Origin: Alkalicoccobacillus murimartini
Lineage (GTDB): Bacteria > Bacillota > Bacilli > Bacillales > Bacillaceae_D
DNA: 64,000 bases
Reading direction: 5' to 3'
NCBI RefSeq assembly: GCF_030813245.1
Contig: NZ_JAUSUA010000001.1
Span: 1,116,001 to 1,180,000, forward strand
The notes under the pieces were generated by a model that had not been told where the DNA came from, did no database searches, and worked only from the letters and a program-made list of their open reading frames with translations. The translations under genes were made by a program, and so were the position numbers. Position 1 is the first letter of the stretch. Each line of letters opens with the position of its first letter. Below, piece after piece: positions 31,388 through 40,487 of the stretch.

Positions 31388-31421
31388 AGTATATCCTCTC
31401 TGGCTAATGAAAGTCTGTCAG
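31388..31421 (-). promoter_or_regulatory. spoIIG-type promoter with 22-base spacer
   Basis: On the minus strand CTGACA (31416-31421) and TATACT (31388-31393) are separated by exactly 22 bases. This is the odd spacing of the B. subtilis spoIIG promoter, which sigma-A uses only when Spo0A~P bends or repositions the polymerase. A partial 0A-box-like word (TGACGAG on the plus strand, 31426-31432) lies next to the -35. The two hexamers are seen directly; Spo0A control is inferred. Confidence 0.7.
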
Positions 31422-31511
31422 TTCATGACGAGAAAATTCCTCTTATTTTAGGAAGTTTTATAAGATTGTGTCACGCGGAAAATGATGTGGGGAATAACGA
31501 GGTAGACGCAC

Positions 31512-31538
31512 AAAAAAACCGCCCTATTGGACGGTTTT
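31512..31538 (-). terminator. Intrinsic terminator of ftsAZ
   Basis: AAAACCGTCC/GGGCGGTTTT stem with an AATA loop, followed by TTTTTTTG on the minus strand. It is about 10 bases after the ftsZ stop. Confidence 0.88.
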
Positions 31539-31548
31539 ACTCATTTGA

Positions 31549-32685
31549 TTAATTTGAGCGATTGCGACGGTTACGAAGAAAAGTTGGGATATCCAACGTT
31601 TCTGACTGCTCAGTAGCAGGTGGTTCCTGCTGCTGTGGACGCTGCTGTCTTGGCTCTCTTTGTTGAGAAGGCTCTTCTTTTTGAGTTAAGCCTTTGTTTG
31701 GACGTGGCGCAGTTGGTTTAGACTCATTTTCATTGTCCTCAAAACCAGTTGCAATAATAGTAATAACAATCTCATCTTTAAGATTCTCATTTATGACAGA
31801 ACCAAAGATCATATTTACTTCCGCATCAGATGCGGCAGATACGATTTCAGCTGCCTCATGAACTTCATACAGACTTAAATTGTTTCCACCTGTAATATTC
31901 ATTAATACTCCTTGAGCTCCATCAACAGATGTTTCAAGAAGTGGAGATGAAATAGCTTTTTTAGCCGCTTCAGTTGCACGGTTCTCTCCCGTTGCAATTC
32001 CAATTCCCATTAAAGCAGATCCTTTGTCACTCATGATCGTTTTCACATCAGCAAAATCTAAGTTAATAAGACCTGGTGTTGCAATAAGATCAGAGATACC
32101 TTGTACACCTTGACGAAGGACGTTATCCGCTTCACGGAAAGCTTCAAGCATTGGAGTATTTTTATCAACCATTTCAAGTAAACGATCATTTGGAATGACA
32201 ATAAGCGTATCTACTTTTTCTTTTAGTGCTGCAATTCCATTAGCAGCCTGATTTTGACGTTTACGACCTTCAAAAGTAAATGGACGCGTAACAACACCAA
32301 CAGTCAGAGCACCAATTTCCTTCGCTACTTCTGCTATAACGGGAGCGGCACCAGTTCCAGTTCCGCCACCCATACCAGCTGTAATAAACACCATGTCTGC
32401 ACCTTGAAGAACTTCTTCAATTTGCTCACGGCTTTCTTCCGCTGCTTTTTTCCCGATGTCTGGATTTGCTCCAGCTCCTAGACCACGTGTTAACTTACCA
32501 CCAAGCTGATACTTTGATTCTGCTTTTGACAAGTGTAGAGCCTGTGCATCTGTGTTAACTGCAATAAATTCAACACCTTGTAATCCATTCTCAATCATAC
32601 GGTTAACGGCATTACTTCCGCCCCCGCCAACGCCAATAACTTTAATCTGTGCTAGTTGTTCCATATCCGTTTCAAATTCCAACAT
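31549..32685 (-). CDS. ftsZ: Cell division protein FtsZ
   Basis: The tubulin-like GTPase that forms the Z ring. The N-terminal nucleotide site begins [16 protein letters not shown] near residue 14, and the tubulin signature [14 protein letters not shown] is near 104-117. NLDFADV and [10 protein letters not shown] belong to the T7 and later loops. A glutamine- and proline-rich linker (about residues 325-362) leads to the C-terminal peptide [15 protein letters not shown], the FtsA/SepF docking tail. The 378 residues are typical. In B. subtilis bpr genes lie between ftsZ and spoIIGA; here the two are adjacent. Confidence 0.98.
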   Translation of the reverse strand: MLEFETDMEQLAQIKVIGVGGGGSNAVNRMIENGLQGVEFIAVNTDAQALHLSKAESKYQLGGKLTRGLGAGANPDIGKKAAEESREQIEEVLQGADMVFITAGMGGGTGTGAAPVIAEVAKEIGALTVGVVTRPFTFEGRKRQNQAANGIAALKEKVDTLIVIPNDRLLEMVDKNTPMLEAFREADNVLRQGVQGISDLIATPGLINLDFADVKTIMSDKGSALMGIGIATGENRATEAAKKAISSPLLETSVDGAQGVLMNITGGNNLSLYEVHEAAEIVSAASDAEVNMIFGSVINENLKDEIVITIIATGFEDNENESKPTAPRPNKGLTQKEEPSQQREPRQQRPQQQEPPATEQSETLDIPTFLRNRRNRSN

Positions 32686-32726
32686 GTTTAAATCCCCCTA
32701 ATCGCCTGTGTGCCTGTTCGTTATTG

Positions 32727-34016
32727 TTATTCAAAAAACGACTTAAATAAATTTTTCATTTTTGATTTTTTGTTTTGGTTTTTTTCATCCTGCACTTCAT
32801 CTGCTGATTCATATGCTGGTTGAGCACGACTTTGCCTTGAAGCTTCCTCTTGTTCAGTTACAGATGCCGCAATTTCACGACCTTGTAGCTTCACATTTCT
32901 GCTCGCAAATTGAATGAGACCAACACTTGTTGTAAAGCGAGGTTCTCTGACTCCGATATAATCCGGAATCGCAATTCGAACGTTGCCTCTCAGCAAGTCT
33001 TTTGCTAATTCTAACACACCTGGCAACATCACAGTACCACCAGTTAAGACAAAACCACCAGGGAAATCACGGAAACCAAGACGAACCAGTTCTTTGAACA
33101 ATAATTCAAAGATCTCTTCCATACGTGGTTCTATGATTTGTGCTAGTTCGTACTGAGACATCGTTTGCTTCTCGTTTGAACCAATCGTCGAAAAACTAAA
33201 TTGTTCCTCTTCGCTTGCCTCGTCCACAAAAGCAGTACCATGTTTTTTCTTAATACGCTCTGCATCTTCTGTTGATACTCTTAAGCCAACCGCAATATCA
33301 TTTGTGATATGGTCTCCACCAATTGGCAAGACTGAAACGGCTTGAAGCGCTCCTTGCTCAAATACTGAAACAGTGGAAGAGCCACCACCAATATCAATGA
33401 TACAAACACCTAAACTTTTCTCATCTTTTGAGACTGCAATTGAACCTGACGCTAAGGATTGCAAGCAAATATCAGCAATATCAAGTCCTGCGCGTTCGAC
33501 ACAACGCAATAAATTATGTAATACGGTTTTTGAACCTGTAATGATTGTCCCTTCCATTTCAAGACGGACACCAATCATTCCGCGGGGGTCTGTGATTTCA
33601 TCCAATCCATCAACAATAAATTGTTTTGGAATCACATCGATTATTTCTCTCTCTGGAGGAATCGAGACGACCTGAGCCGCATCAATGACTCTTCCAATAT
33701 CCTCAGTTCCAATCTCTCTATCGGGACTAGAAACTGCCACAACGCCATGACAAGGCTGTAGTTGTACATGATTTCCATTTATCCCTACAACAACTTGCTT
33801 AATAGATAAGCCAACCATTCGTTCAGCTTGCTCCACAGCTCGTTGGATCGATTGTACCGTTTCATCGATATCTACGATGGCACCTTTTTTTATTCCTTCT
33901 GATTCCGCTGTTCCAACACCCAGCACATTAATCGCTTTGTTTGTTACTTCGCCAATAATGACTCGAACATTAGATGTACCGATGTCTAAACTAACATATG
34001 TTTCAGTGGTGTTCAC
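32727..34016 (-). CDS. ftsA: Cell division protein FtsA
   Basis: The actin-like protein tethers FtsZ to the membrane. The ATPase core starts YVSLDIGTSNVRVIIGE; phosphate-2 and adenosine motifs are in VCIIDIGGGSSTVSVF near 200 and FVLTGGTVMLPGV near 330. The last residues KSKMKNLFKSFFE form the amphipathic membrane-targeting helix. I chose the GTG at 34016 (429 residues) because GGAGGT lies eight bases upstream; the seven extra codons of the longer frame are unconserved. It is 41 bases from ftsZ. Confidence 0.96.
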   Translation of the reverse strand: MNTTETYVSLDIGTSNVRVIIGEVTNKAINVLGVGTAESEGIKKGAIVDIDETVQSIQRAVEQAERMVGLSIKQVVVGINGNHVQLQPCHGVVAVSSPDREIGTEDIGRVIDAAQVVSIPPEREIIDVIPKQFIVDGLDEITDPRGMIGVRLEMEGTIITGSKTVLHNLLRCVERAGLDIADICLQSLASGSIAVSKDEKSLGVCIIDIGGGSSTVSVFEQGALQAVSVLPIGGDHITNDIAVGLRVSTEDAERIKKKHGTAFVDEASEEEQFSFSTIGSNEKQTMSQYELAQIIEPRMEEIFELLFKELVRLGFRDFPGGFVLTGGTVMLPGVLELAKDLLRGNVRIAIPDYIGVREPRFTTSVGLIQFASRNVKLQGREIAASVTEQEEASRQSRAQPAYESADEVQDEKNQNKKSKMKNLFKSFFE

Positions 34017-34142
34017 TCTGCGGCACCTCCTTATCAATTAATCGCAAGCTGGTTTAATAATTATGAGAAGGTTTTGCCCGTTTATCAATATCAATTCTAT
34101 AAACAGTTACGTGAACCATAAATTAAAGTGAATATGTAGTAC

Positions 34143-34170
34143 ATTCAACATATATAAGGTTATATCCTGT
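34143..34170 (-). promoter_or_regulatory. Sigma-H promoter candidate for ftsAZ
   Basis: On the minus strand ACAGGATAT and GTTGAAT are separated by 12 bases. This agrees fully with the sigma-H consensus (RnAGGAwWW, 11-12 bases, RnnGAAT). B. subtilis ftsAZ has a sigma-H promoter that raises FtsZ early in sporulation for asymmetric division. The start would be about 120 bases before ftsA. Confidence 0.72.
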
Positions 34171-34610
34171 TTAATTGACTTTTTTATTGATATACAAACC
34201 TCGTATCCCATTTGCGCTTTTATCCTATTATTTTTACATTTGCGAATCTGTCACAACACATTCTACCTTATTACATGTAAGTTCCTATTAAATTCGTTAC
34301 TAATTACAAGTCTACACCAAGTTTCATTGCTAGAAAAGCTAAACCTACCGTCAATCTTGAGAAATCTTCACATCGATATAAGGATCAGTCTATTATTATC
34401 GACTAAGTAAGGTAGCCTTAGCATTGGTATGAGCCTGTTATTCAGAAGAATCTGTTCGAATCCAATAGGATCCAACAGAAAAAAATAAATCAAAAATCCT
34501 CCGGAATGCCTACAGTAGCTAAGCATACAACCATTATGTATGAGGATCTTGTCCCCCTACATACAAGCACTCTTCAATGAGAGACTGTCCTAAGTCATAG
34601 GCTATCTCCC
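34171..34610. other. Gene-free stretch between divIB and ftsA
   Basis: This AT-rich gap corresponds to the place where B. subtilis has ylxW, ylxX and sbp. I find no ORF, remnant, clear terminator or repeat in it on either strand. Only the sigma-H-type promoter at its ftsA-proximal edge is recognisable. Confidence 0.6.
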
Positions 34611-35417
34611 CTACTCATTGGGATCTGCTTCTTCCTCTTGATCTTGAAGTTCTTCTTCGACTTCTTCCTGATAATTCAAATCCTCAAAATAAGGACTCAT
34701 TTTCATATGTAGAATGCCTTGCTTAGATCTATCTACTTCTTTTGCCACTGAAGGGTACGGTGACATCCATTCTGAAAAATTGTTAATGGATGTTTGAACA
34801 ATGAGGCCATCATTCATATACAGTCGTAAAGCTAATGGGTCTTCCTCAGTCGGAATAAACAAGATTTCTGAAATTCGTTCTTTAATCTGATCAGACGTTT
34901 CACCAAGTTCTTCCGCTAACCTTTCAAGTTTAACCATTTCCGTATCCGCCACAATGACTGGCGCATCAGATGGAACATCACCGTCAGGTAGGACATCAAG
35001 AAGTGACCCACTCTCCAGCATAGGAAAATAACCATCTTCCTGTTTAACATAACCAACCCTTGGATATTCGGTAATCGAAATTTCAACCGTATTTGGTAAC
35101 TTGCGAGAGATATCAGCTGACGCCACTTCTTTTAACTCTTCAATCTGCGTAATGCTATCCTCACTATGTAAATTCCAAATGCTATTCCCTTCAGCTAAAT
35201 CACTTGCCTGAACAATTTCCTCAGTTTCTGCGACCACATTACCTGTTACTTGGATCTCTTTAATGTTACTTAGAGGGGATTGAAAATAGATCATCAAAAC
35301 CAAAAGTATAAAGAATATACCCAAAAAGAACAGAAGTCTACGATTCGCCCGCTGTTTACGTTGCTCTTTTAAAGAAGGGATACGGTCATTCATTGTAATT
35401 ACTTTTTTATCACTCAT
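34611..35417 (-). CDS. divIB: Cell division protein DivIB (FtsQ)
   Basis: A bitopic divisome protein that stabilises FtsL and DivIC. It has a basic cytoplasmic tail (residues 1-28; LKEQRKQRANRRL), one membrane helix (about 29-46; LLFFLGIFFILLVLMIYF), then an extracytoplasmic POTRA domain (about 50-118; IKEIQVTGNVVAETEEIV) and a beta domain. The last 20 residues are almost entirely acidic (EEEVEEELQDQEEEADP-type tail). The length of 268 is normal. It follows murB by 56 bases. Confidence 0.95.
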   Translation of the reverse strand: MSDKKVITMNDRIPSLKEQRKQRANRRLLFFLGIFFILLVLMIYFQSPLSNIKEIQVTGNVVAETEEIVQASDLAEGNSIWNLHSEDSITQIEELKEVASADISRKLPNTVEISITEYPRVGYVKQEDGYFPMLESGSLLDVLPDGDVPSDAPVIVADTEMVKLERLAEELGETSDQIKERISEILFIPTEEDPLALRLYMNDGLIVQTSINNFSEWMSPYPSVAKEVDRSKQGILHMKMSPYFEDLNYQEEVEEELQDQEEEADPNE

Positions 35418-35473
35418 GAGTACTCCCCTCTATAGATAACAGACTGTCTGTTTTTGGGTATTTAAATTGAGAG

Positions 35474-36379
35474 TTATTGCCTTCCAAGCAATTCGACTTC
35501 TGTTTCCATTTTGATCTGTCTTTTTTCATAAATAGTCGTTTGTACATGACTTATTAATTCGAGTACATCTTGTGCTTTGGCGGTGTCCACATTCACAATA
35601 AAATTGGCATGAATGTCTGAAATTTGCGCTCCACCGATTTGGTGACCTTTTAAGCCAGCTTCTTCAATTAAATTACCCGCATAGTTAGGGAGCGGATTGC
35701 GAAACACACTACCACACGTAGGAAACGAGTATGGCTGAGACCTTTTTCGATAATCTTTATTCTCTTGCATTTTCGAAACAATCTCGGTCCGATCACCTTT
35801 TTTCAGTTTGAAGACCGCTTCTACACAAATAGCTCGTTCACTTTGGAGTTTGGTTGTACGATAAGAAAATTCCATCTCCTCGTTAGAAAGCCATTCTAGT
35901 CGACCATCTTCAAAAAGAATAAGAGCTTTTACAAAAATAGCAGAAATATCAGATCCATGAGCTCCTGCATTCATAAATACAGCTCCACCCACCGAGCCAG
36001 GAATGCCACCCGCAAATTCTAATCCTGATAATCCTTGTCTACTAATGACCGTTGCTAATTTCACTAAAGGATAACCTGCTCCAACCGTCACAAGTTCTTC
36101 GTCTACTTCGAGAGAATCCATTCCTCTACCAAGCTTAATCGTAACACCTTCTAAGCCCAAATCTGAGACTAGAATATTTGACCCTCTACCAATGGTTCTC
36201 CATGGTAACTGCTGCTCGCGAATGATCTCGAGCGTTTTGATTAGACCTTGCTTACTACTTGGTTCTACCAAAATATCTGCTGGTCCACCGATCTTCCATG
36301 TTGTGTGTTTGGATAAACGCTCATCTATTTTCACAGTTCCTACTTGTTCCATTTCAAGACGTTCTTTTAAATCCTTCAT
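35474..36379 (-). CDS. murB: UDP-N-acetylenolpyruvoylglucosamine reductase (type II)
   Basis: MurB reduces UDP-GlcNAc-enolpyruvate to UDP-MurNAc using NADPH and FAD. FAD-binding segments [15 protein letters not shown] near 24-38 and [10 protein letters not shown] near 59-68 are clear. The catalytic serine region reads [16 protein letters not shown] near 220-235, the type II pattern. I chose the ATG at 36379 (301 residues) with GAGGG upstream. Upstream lies the spoVE terminator, so murB-divIB probably has its own promoter; murG, normally between spoVE and murB in Bacillus, is not here. Confidence 0.96.
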   Translation of the reverse strand: MKDLKERLEMEQVGTVKIDERLSKHTTWKIGGPADILVEPSSKQGLIKTLEIIREQQLPWRTIGRGSNILVSDLGLEGVTIKLGRGMDSLEVDEELVTVGAGYPLVKLATVISRQGLSGLEFAGGIPGSVGGAVFMNAGAHGSDISAIFVKALILFEDGRLEWLSNEEMEFSYRTTKLQSERAICVEAVFKLKKGDRTEIVSKMQENKDYRKRSQPYSFPTCGSVFRNPLPNYAGNLIEEAGLKGHQIGGAQISDIHANFIVNVDTAKAQDVLELISHVQTTIYEKRQIKMETEVELLGRQ

Positions 36380-36642
36380 AATGTCCCTCACTTTTCATCC
36401 GTGTTGTTCAATTACATACCTATGCACATGACTAGATATTTGTGAGTAGCAACCGCAATGTTCAAAATGTGCAGTTCCTCTTTTTATCGGTTATGTACAA
36501 GCTAAGTTTTAGCTTGAGCCAGCATAATCTAGCATAAATGGCTTCCTATCTATTTTAGCATGAACCTAGCATGCTTGACACACGAATCCTGTGTGATTTC
36601 TTGTGATAAATTGGGCTTTTTTGCTGAATAAGCACATGTTTC

Positions 36643-36670
36643 AAAAAAAGAGTGGCTAAATAGCCACTCT
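36643..36670 (-). terminator. Intrinsic terminator of spoVE
   Basis: The perfect 10-bp stem AGAGTGGCTA/TAGCCACTCT is followed by seven Ts on the minus strand, 7 bases after the spoVE stop. It separates the upstream dcw genes from murB-divIB. Confidence 0.9.
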
Positions 36671-36676
36671 GCCTTG

Positions 36677-37777
36677 TTACCATCTTGAATGTCTACTTAT
36701 GTTTAAGAGTAAACCAATCGAGACGAGCATCAATGTTAAAGAGGACCCTCCGTAACTTAATAACGGCAATGTAATTCCAGTTACCGGCATTAATCCAGAT
36801 ACAACCCCTACATTAATCATGACTTGAATAGCAATCATCGTGACAACACCCGCTGCAAGTAAACTCCCAAACAAATCAGGGGCAGCCAACGCTGCACGAA
36901 TGCCTCTCCATAAAAGAACACCAAAAAGAGCTAAAACAAGACAGCCACCAATAAATCCAAGCTCTTCACTTAAGATAGCAAAGATAAAATCTGTCTGGGG
37001 CTCAGGTAAATAGAAATATTTCTGACGACTTTCTCCAAACCCCATTCCCATTAGTCCACCTGGACCAATTGCATAAAGGGATTGGATAATCTGAAAGCCA
37101 CTCCCTAGTGGATCACTCCAAGGATCAAGAAAGGAGGTGATCCGTTTGATCCGATAGGGTGCAGAAGCAATCAACCCAACAAAACCAGCTAAACCAACCA
37201 CACCAAGCCACGCAAAATGACTAATTCTAGCTCCTGCTACAAAAATCATCACAACACATGTTCCAACCATTACCGCACCAGTACCCAAATCAGGTTGAAG
37301 CATAATGAGTCCAAAACCTGTCATCACTAAAGCTAAGTTTGGCAATAATCCTTTTTTAAAGGTAACAATTTTCTTTTGATTTTCTGATAAGTATTTTGCT
37401 AAAAAAATGACCATTCCCATTTTCATAAATTCTGATGGCTGAATCGAAAAGGCCCCTACTCCCAGCCAACTCCTAGCACCTCCACGAACAAGACCTACGC
37501 CTGGAACAAGTACAAGGATTAAGAGTATAAAACAAACCAATAGTATTAGCTTTGCATAAGAACGCCACGTCCAATATTCCACCCTCATAATAAAAAGCAT
37601 GAGGGCTACACCAACGCCAGCAAAAAACATCTGTCTTTTTAAGAAGAAAAAAGCATCATCAAATCGATAGGCTGCCCACGCAGCACTAGCACTATAAACC
37701 ATAATGACACCAATACAAAGCAGAGTCAGCGTGGTAAGAAGTAAAATAGCATCTGGAGCTGATTTTGATTTGTGCAT
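36677..37777 (-). CDS. spoVE: SEDS-family glycan polymerase SpoVE/FtsW
   Basis: A 366-residue membrane protein with about ten helices. SEDS proteins polymerise lipid II glycan with a partner class B PBP; the partner here would be SpoVD for spore cortex or PbpB for the septum. VPGVGLVRGGARSWLGVG near 88-105, QPDLGTGAVMVGT near 160, and the C-terminal LPLLSYGGSSLTLMLVSIGLL are family hallmarks. Position after murD and length equal to B. subtilis SpoVE favour the sporulation paralogue, but FtsW cannot be excluded from sequence alone. A structured repeat sits in the gap to murD. Confidence 0.88.
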   Translation of the reverse strand: MHKSKSAPDAILLLTTLTLLCIGVIMVYSASAAWAAYRFDDAFFFLKRQMFFAGVGVALMLFIMRVEYWTWRSYAKLILLVCFILLILVLVPGVGLVRGGARSWLGVGAFSIQPSEFMKMGMVIFLAKYLSENQKKIVTFKKGLLPNLALVMTGFGLIMLQPDLGTGAVMVGTCVVMIFVAGARISHFAWLGVVGLAGFVGLIASAPYRIKRITSFLDPWSDPLGSGFQIIQSLYAIGPGGLMGMGFGESRQKYFYLPEPQTDFIFAILSEELGFIGGCLVLALFGVLLWRGIRAALAAPDLFGSLLAAGVVTMIAIQVMINVGVVSGLMPVTGITLPLLSYGGSSLTLMLVSIGLLLNISRHSRW

Positions 37778-37939
37778 AAGGACACCTCAATTACTTACTC
37801 AAGTCTCTTCCCTATACACTTATGCTTGACCATCTAAAAACATGTCCATCAAAGCTAAACTGCATTTATGAAAAAAAGAATATGTAGCTTTGACATATCT
37901 AAAATTAGAATTTCAAAAGACGAATAGTATAAAACATGC

Positions 37940-38072
37940 TGAGTTGCACCGCTACAGGAGAATCCTTCGCTTTCCGGGGGCACGGCCTCAGCCTCCTCCG
38001 TGGAAAACCACCACTCCAGAGTCTTCAGACACGTGCTGGTCCCCCAGGAGTCTACGGATTCTCCTTCCGCTA
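37940..38072. repeat. Dispersed structured intergenic repeat, copy B (diverged)
   Basis: A shorter relative of copies A and C inside the murD-spoVE gap. Arms AGGAGAATCC (37956-37965) and GGATTCTCCT (38056-38065) carry a paired A-to-T change relative to AGGAGAAACC/GGTTTCTCCT in the other copies. The inner stem is CCGGGGG/CCCCCAGG where copy A has CCACGGGA/TCCCGTAGG, keeping the bulged A. CACG/CGTG replaces AACG/CGTT. The core words GGCCTCAGCC and AGTCTTCAGAC are conserved. It has no tail block. Genes on both sides run on the minus strand, so minus-strand transcription reaches it unless the murD terminator stops it. Confidence 0.8.
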
Positions 38073-38080
38073 TTTTTCAT

Positions 38081-38124
38081 AAAAATAAACGACAAGCTTT
38101 CCAATTTTAGGAATGCTCGTCGTT
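38081..38124 (-). terminator. Probable intrinsic terminator of murD
   Basis: An imperfect 15-bp stem (AACGACGAGCATTCC with GGAAAGCTTGTCGTT, mismatches near the top) is followed by TATTTTTATG on the minus strand, about 40 bases after murD. A second hairpin-like pairing (ATGTCAAAGCTA with TAGCTTTGATGGACAT, 37838-37907) lies further on, before spoVE. Confidence 0.6.
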
Positions 38125-38161
38125 ATTGTTAGTCTACCTATCTTTGTCCCAGCTCTATTTC

Positions 38162-39511
38162 TTACAAATTATTTATAGCTTGAATAAATGCCTGTCCTCG
38201 CTCTTCAAATGTTTTGAATTGATCCCAGCTTGCGCAAGCTGGTGAGAGCAAGATTACATCGCCTTCTTCTGACTCGTTATACGCTATCCTCACAGCTTCG
38301 TCCAGTTGGTTCACAACTTGAACGGATTGGATATTAATGGAACGAGCTGTCTGAGCAATCTTTTCCTTCGTTTCGCCGTAGGTGACTACGGACTTTACAC
38401 CACTTAACGAAGGAATTAACGAATCAAACGAATTGCCTCGATCCAACCCACCAGCTAGAAGAATAACGGGCTTATCAAAAGCTTCTAGTGCTTTAGAGGT
38501 TGCTAGGATGTTTGTTGCTTTGGAATCGTTATAAAACAATCGTTCATCATGCTTTTTAACAAACTGTAAGCGATGCTCTACGCCACCAAATGTTCTTAAT
38601 ACATGTTGGATTTGTGTAAGTGAAGCACCAGCAAGAATTGCTGCACCAGCAGCTGCAAGTATATTTTCAATATTGTGTTTGCCTGGCAGCATGATGTCGC
38701 TCACAGCAATGATAGCTGTTTTTTTATAACGAATATATCCTTCCACTACGTCTAGACCATCTTCCACAAGATCAACGGTTGAAAACCCAATCTTTGTTGC
38801 TTCGCTAGATTGTGCAATTTGTGTAACTACATCATCAGAGGCGTTGTATACAAGATAATCAGAAGCCTGCTGCTTGGACTGTATTCGTGCTTTTGCAGCA
38901 ATGTAGTCTTCTTTTGTCCCATGATAATCTAGGTGCGCATCAAAAATATTTAACAGAACAGATATTTTTGGACGGAACGTATCTGTGCCCATTAATTGAA
39001 AGCTTGATAATTCCATGACAATCACATCATCATCTGTCGCTTGTTCAGCAACTTCACAAGCCACAATGCCAATATTTCCAGCAACAAGCGGTGTTCTTCC
39101 ACTATGGTGAAGCATTTCTGTAATCAGAGTAGTTGTTGTTGTTTTCCCATTCGAGCCTGTAATGGCAATAATATCAGCCTCACTTATTTGATAAGCAAGC
39201 TCGATTTCTGTTTGTATAGGAATATTCTTTTTATCCGCTTCGATAAGCAGAGTGTTTGAATAGGGAATACCTGGGTTCTTAACAATCAAATCAACCTGTG
39301 AGTCAAGCAACGAAAGTGGATGCTCCCCACAGACGACATTCATACCTTGCCCGATTAATTCCTGAGCTGCAGGATTTTCTTCAAGAGGCTTGCCATCATT
39401 TACAGTGACTACGGCACCTAGCTTAGATAAAAGTCTAGCTGCTGCATACCCGCTTTTGGCCAATCCAAGTACTAATACATGTTTACCTTGAAAGTTTTCT
39501 GCTGCCTTCAT
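38162..39511 (-). CDS. murD: UDP-N-acetylmuramoylalanine--D-glutamate ligase
   Basis: MurD adds D-glutamate to UDP-MurNAc-L-Ala. The N-terminal Rossmann domain starts GKHVLVLGLAKSGYAAARLL, and the ATP P-loop is [15 protein letters not shown] near residue 117. RLQFVKKHDERLFYNDSKATN near 307 and LLSPACASWDQFKTFEERG near the C-terminus match MurD. I chose the ATG at 39511 (449 residues); it is almost contiguous with mraY, whose stop is at 39513. A GGAG lies about 12 bases upstream, slightly long spacing. Confidence 0.96.
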   Translation of the reverse strand: MKAAENFQGKHVLVLGLAKSGYAAARLLSKLGAVVTVNDGKPLEENPAAQELIGQGMNVVCGEHPLSLLDSQVDLIVKNPGIPYSNTLLIEADKKNIPIQTEIELAYQISEADIIAITGSNGKTTTTTLITEMLHHSGRTPLVAGNIGIVACEVAEQATDDDVIVMELSSFQLMGTDTFRPKISVLLNIFDAHLDYHGTKEDYIAAKARIQSKQQASDYLVYNASDDVVTQIAQSSEATKIGFSTVDLVEDGLDVVEGYIRYKKTAIIAVSDIMLPGKHNIENILAAAGAAILAGASLTQIQHVLRTFGGVEHRLQFVKKHDERLFYNDSKATNILATSKALEAFDKPVILLAGGLDRGNSFDSLIPSLSGVKSVVTYGETKEKIAQTARSINIQSVQVVNQLDEAVRIAYNESEEGDVILLSPACASWDQFKTFEERGQAFIQAINNL

Positions 39512-39512
39512 C

Positions 39513-40487
39513 TTATAACCACACTCCTGTATAGATAGCGGCAACAGCAAACACCATGCCTACAAGCCAAAATGTTACAACGACTCGCCACTCAGACCAA
39601 CCTGATAATTCATAATGGTGATGCAAAGGACTCATCTTAAATACACGTTTACCCGTTGTTTTAAATGAAATGACTTGAATAATTACGGATAAAGTCTCTA
39701 TTACGAAGACCCCACCTACTAGAATTAGCATTAATTCCATTTTACTTAAGATAGCTATGCCTGTAATGGCTCCGCCTAGCGCTAGTGACCCTGTATCTCC
39801 CATAAACACTTTTGCAGGATGTGCATTAAATACAAGAAACCCAAGTACAGACCCGACTACTGCGGCACTAAAAAGTGAAACATCAAAGTATCCAGCATTC
39901 CATGCAAGAACAGCAAATGCTCCAAAAGCAATCGCCCCGGTACCTGCAAGAAGACCATCTAATCCATCGGTTAAGTTAACGGCATTTGATGCCCCTACTA
40001 GCATGATTATGATTAACGGAAGATATAAATAGCCAATATCAATGGATAAAGAAGTGGCCGGAATGGCAATTTCTGTTGAGAAGCCAATTTGAATTAATCC
40101 CAAATAGAAAATAACAGCAATGATTAACTGGCCAATAAGTTTTTGTTTGGAGGTCAGGCCTAGATTATGCTTTTTGACCACCTTTATGTAGTCATCAACA
40201 AAGCCTACTAAACCGTAGCCTAAAGTGACAATTAATAGCAGGATAATCTCAGGTGAAAGTGTGTTCGTGCTTATCGTCACACCAAGAATCGTTGCAAGAA
40301 TCGCCAATACAAAAATAATACCACCCATTGTTGGTGTACCACTTTTTTTCTGATGGGATTGTGGTCCTTCTTCCCTAATGCTCTGCCCAAATTTTAACCT
40401 TTTTAAAAATGGGATGAATAGCGGTGAAAACATGACCGCCACTCCAAATGAAATAATCAGCGTTAGAAGCAGAAGTTGTTCATTCAT
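39513..40487 (-). CDS. mraY: Phospho-N-acetylmuramoyl-pentapeptide transferase
   Basis: MraY transfers phospho-MurNAc-pentapeptide to undecaprenyl phosphate, making lipid I. The 324-residue, roughly ten-helix protein has [11 protein letters not shown] near 49, the Mg-binding [12 protein letters not shown] near 172 and [20 protein letters not shown] near 220. These are the catalytic aspartates and the uridine-side loop. It overlaps murF by 4 bases (ATGA), showing translational coupling. Confidence 0.97.
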   Translation of the reverse strand: MNEQLLLLTLIISFGVAVMFSPLFIPFLKRLKFGQSIREEGPQSHQKKSGTPTMGGIIFVLAILATILGVTISTNTLSPEIILLLIVTLGYGLVGFVDDYIKVVKKHNLGLTSKQKLIGQLIIAVIFYLGLIQIGFSTEIAIPATSLSIDIGYLYLPLIIIMLVGASNAVNLTDGLDGLLAGTGAIAFGAFAVLAWNAGYFDVSLFSAAVVGSVLGFLVFNAHPAKVFMGDTGSLALGGAITGIAILSKMELMLILVGGVFVIETLSVIIQVISFKTTGKRVFKMSPLHHHYELSGWSEWRVVVTFWLVGMVFAVAAIYTGVWL

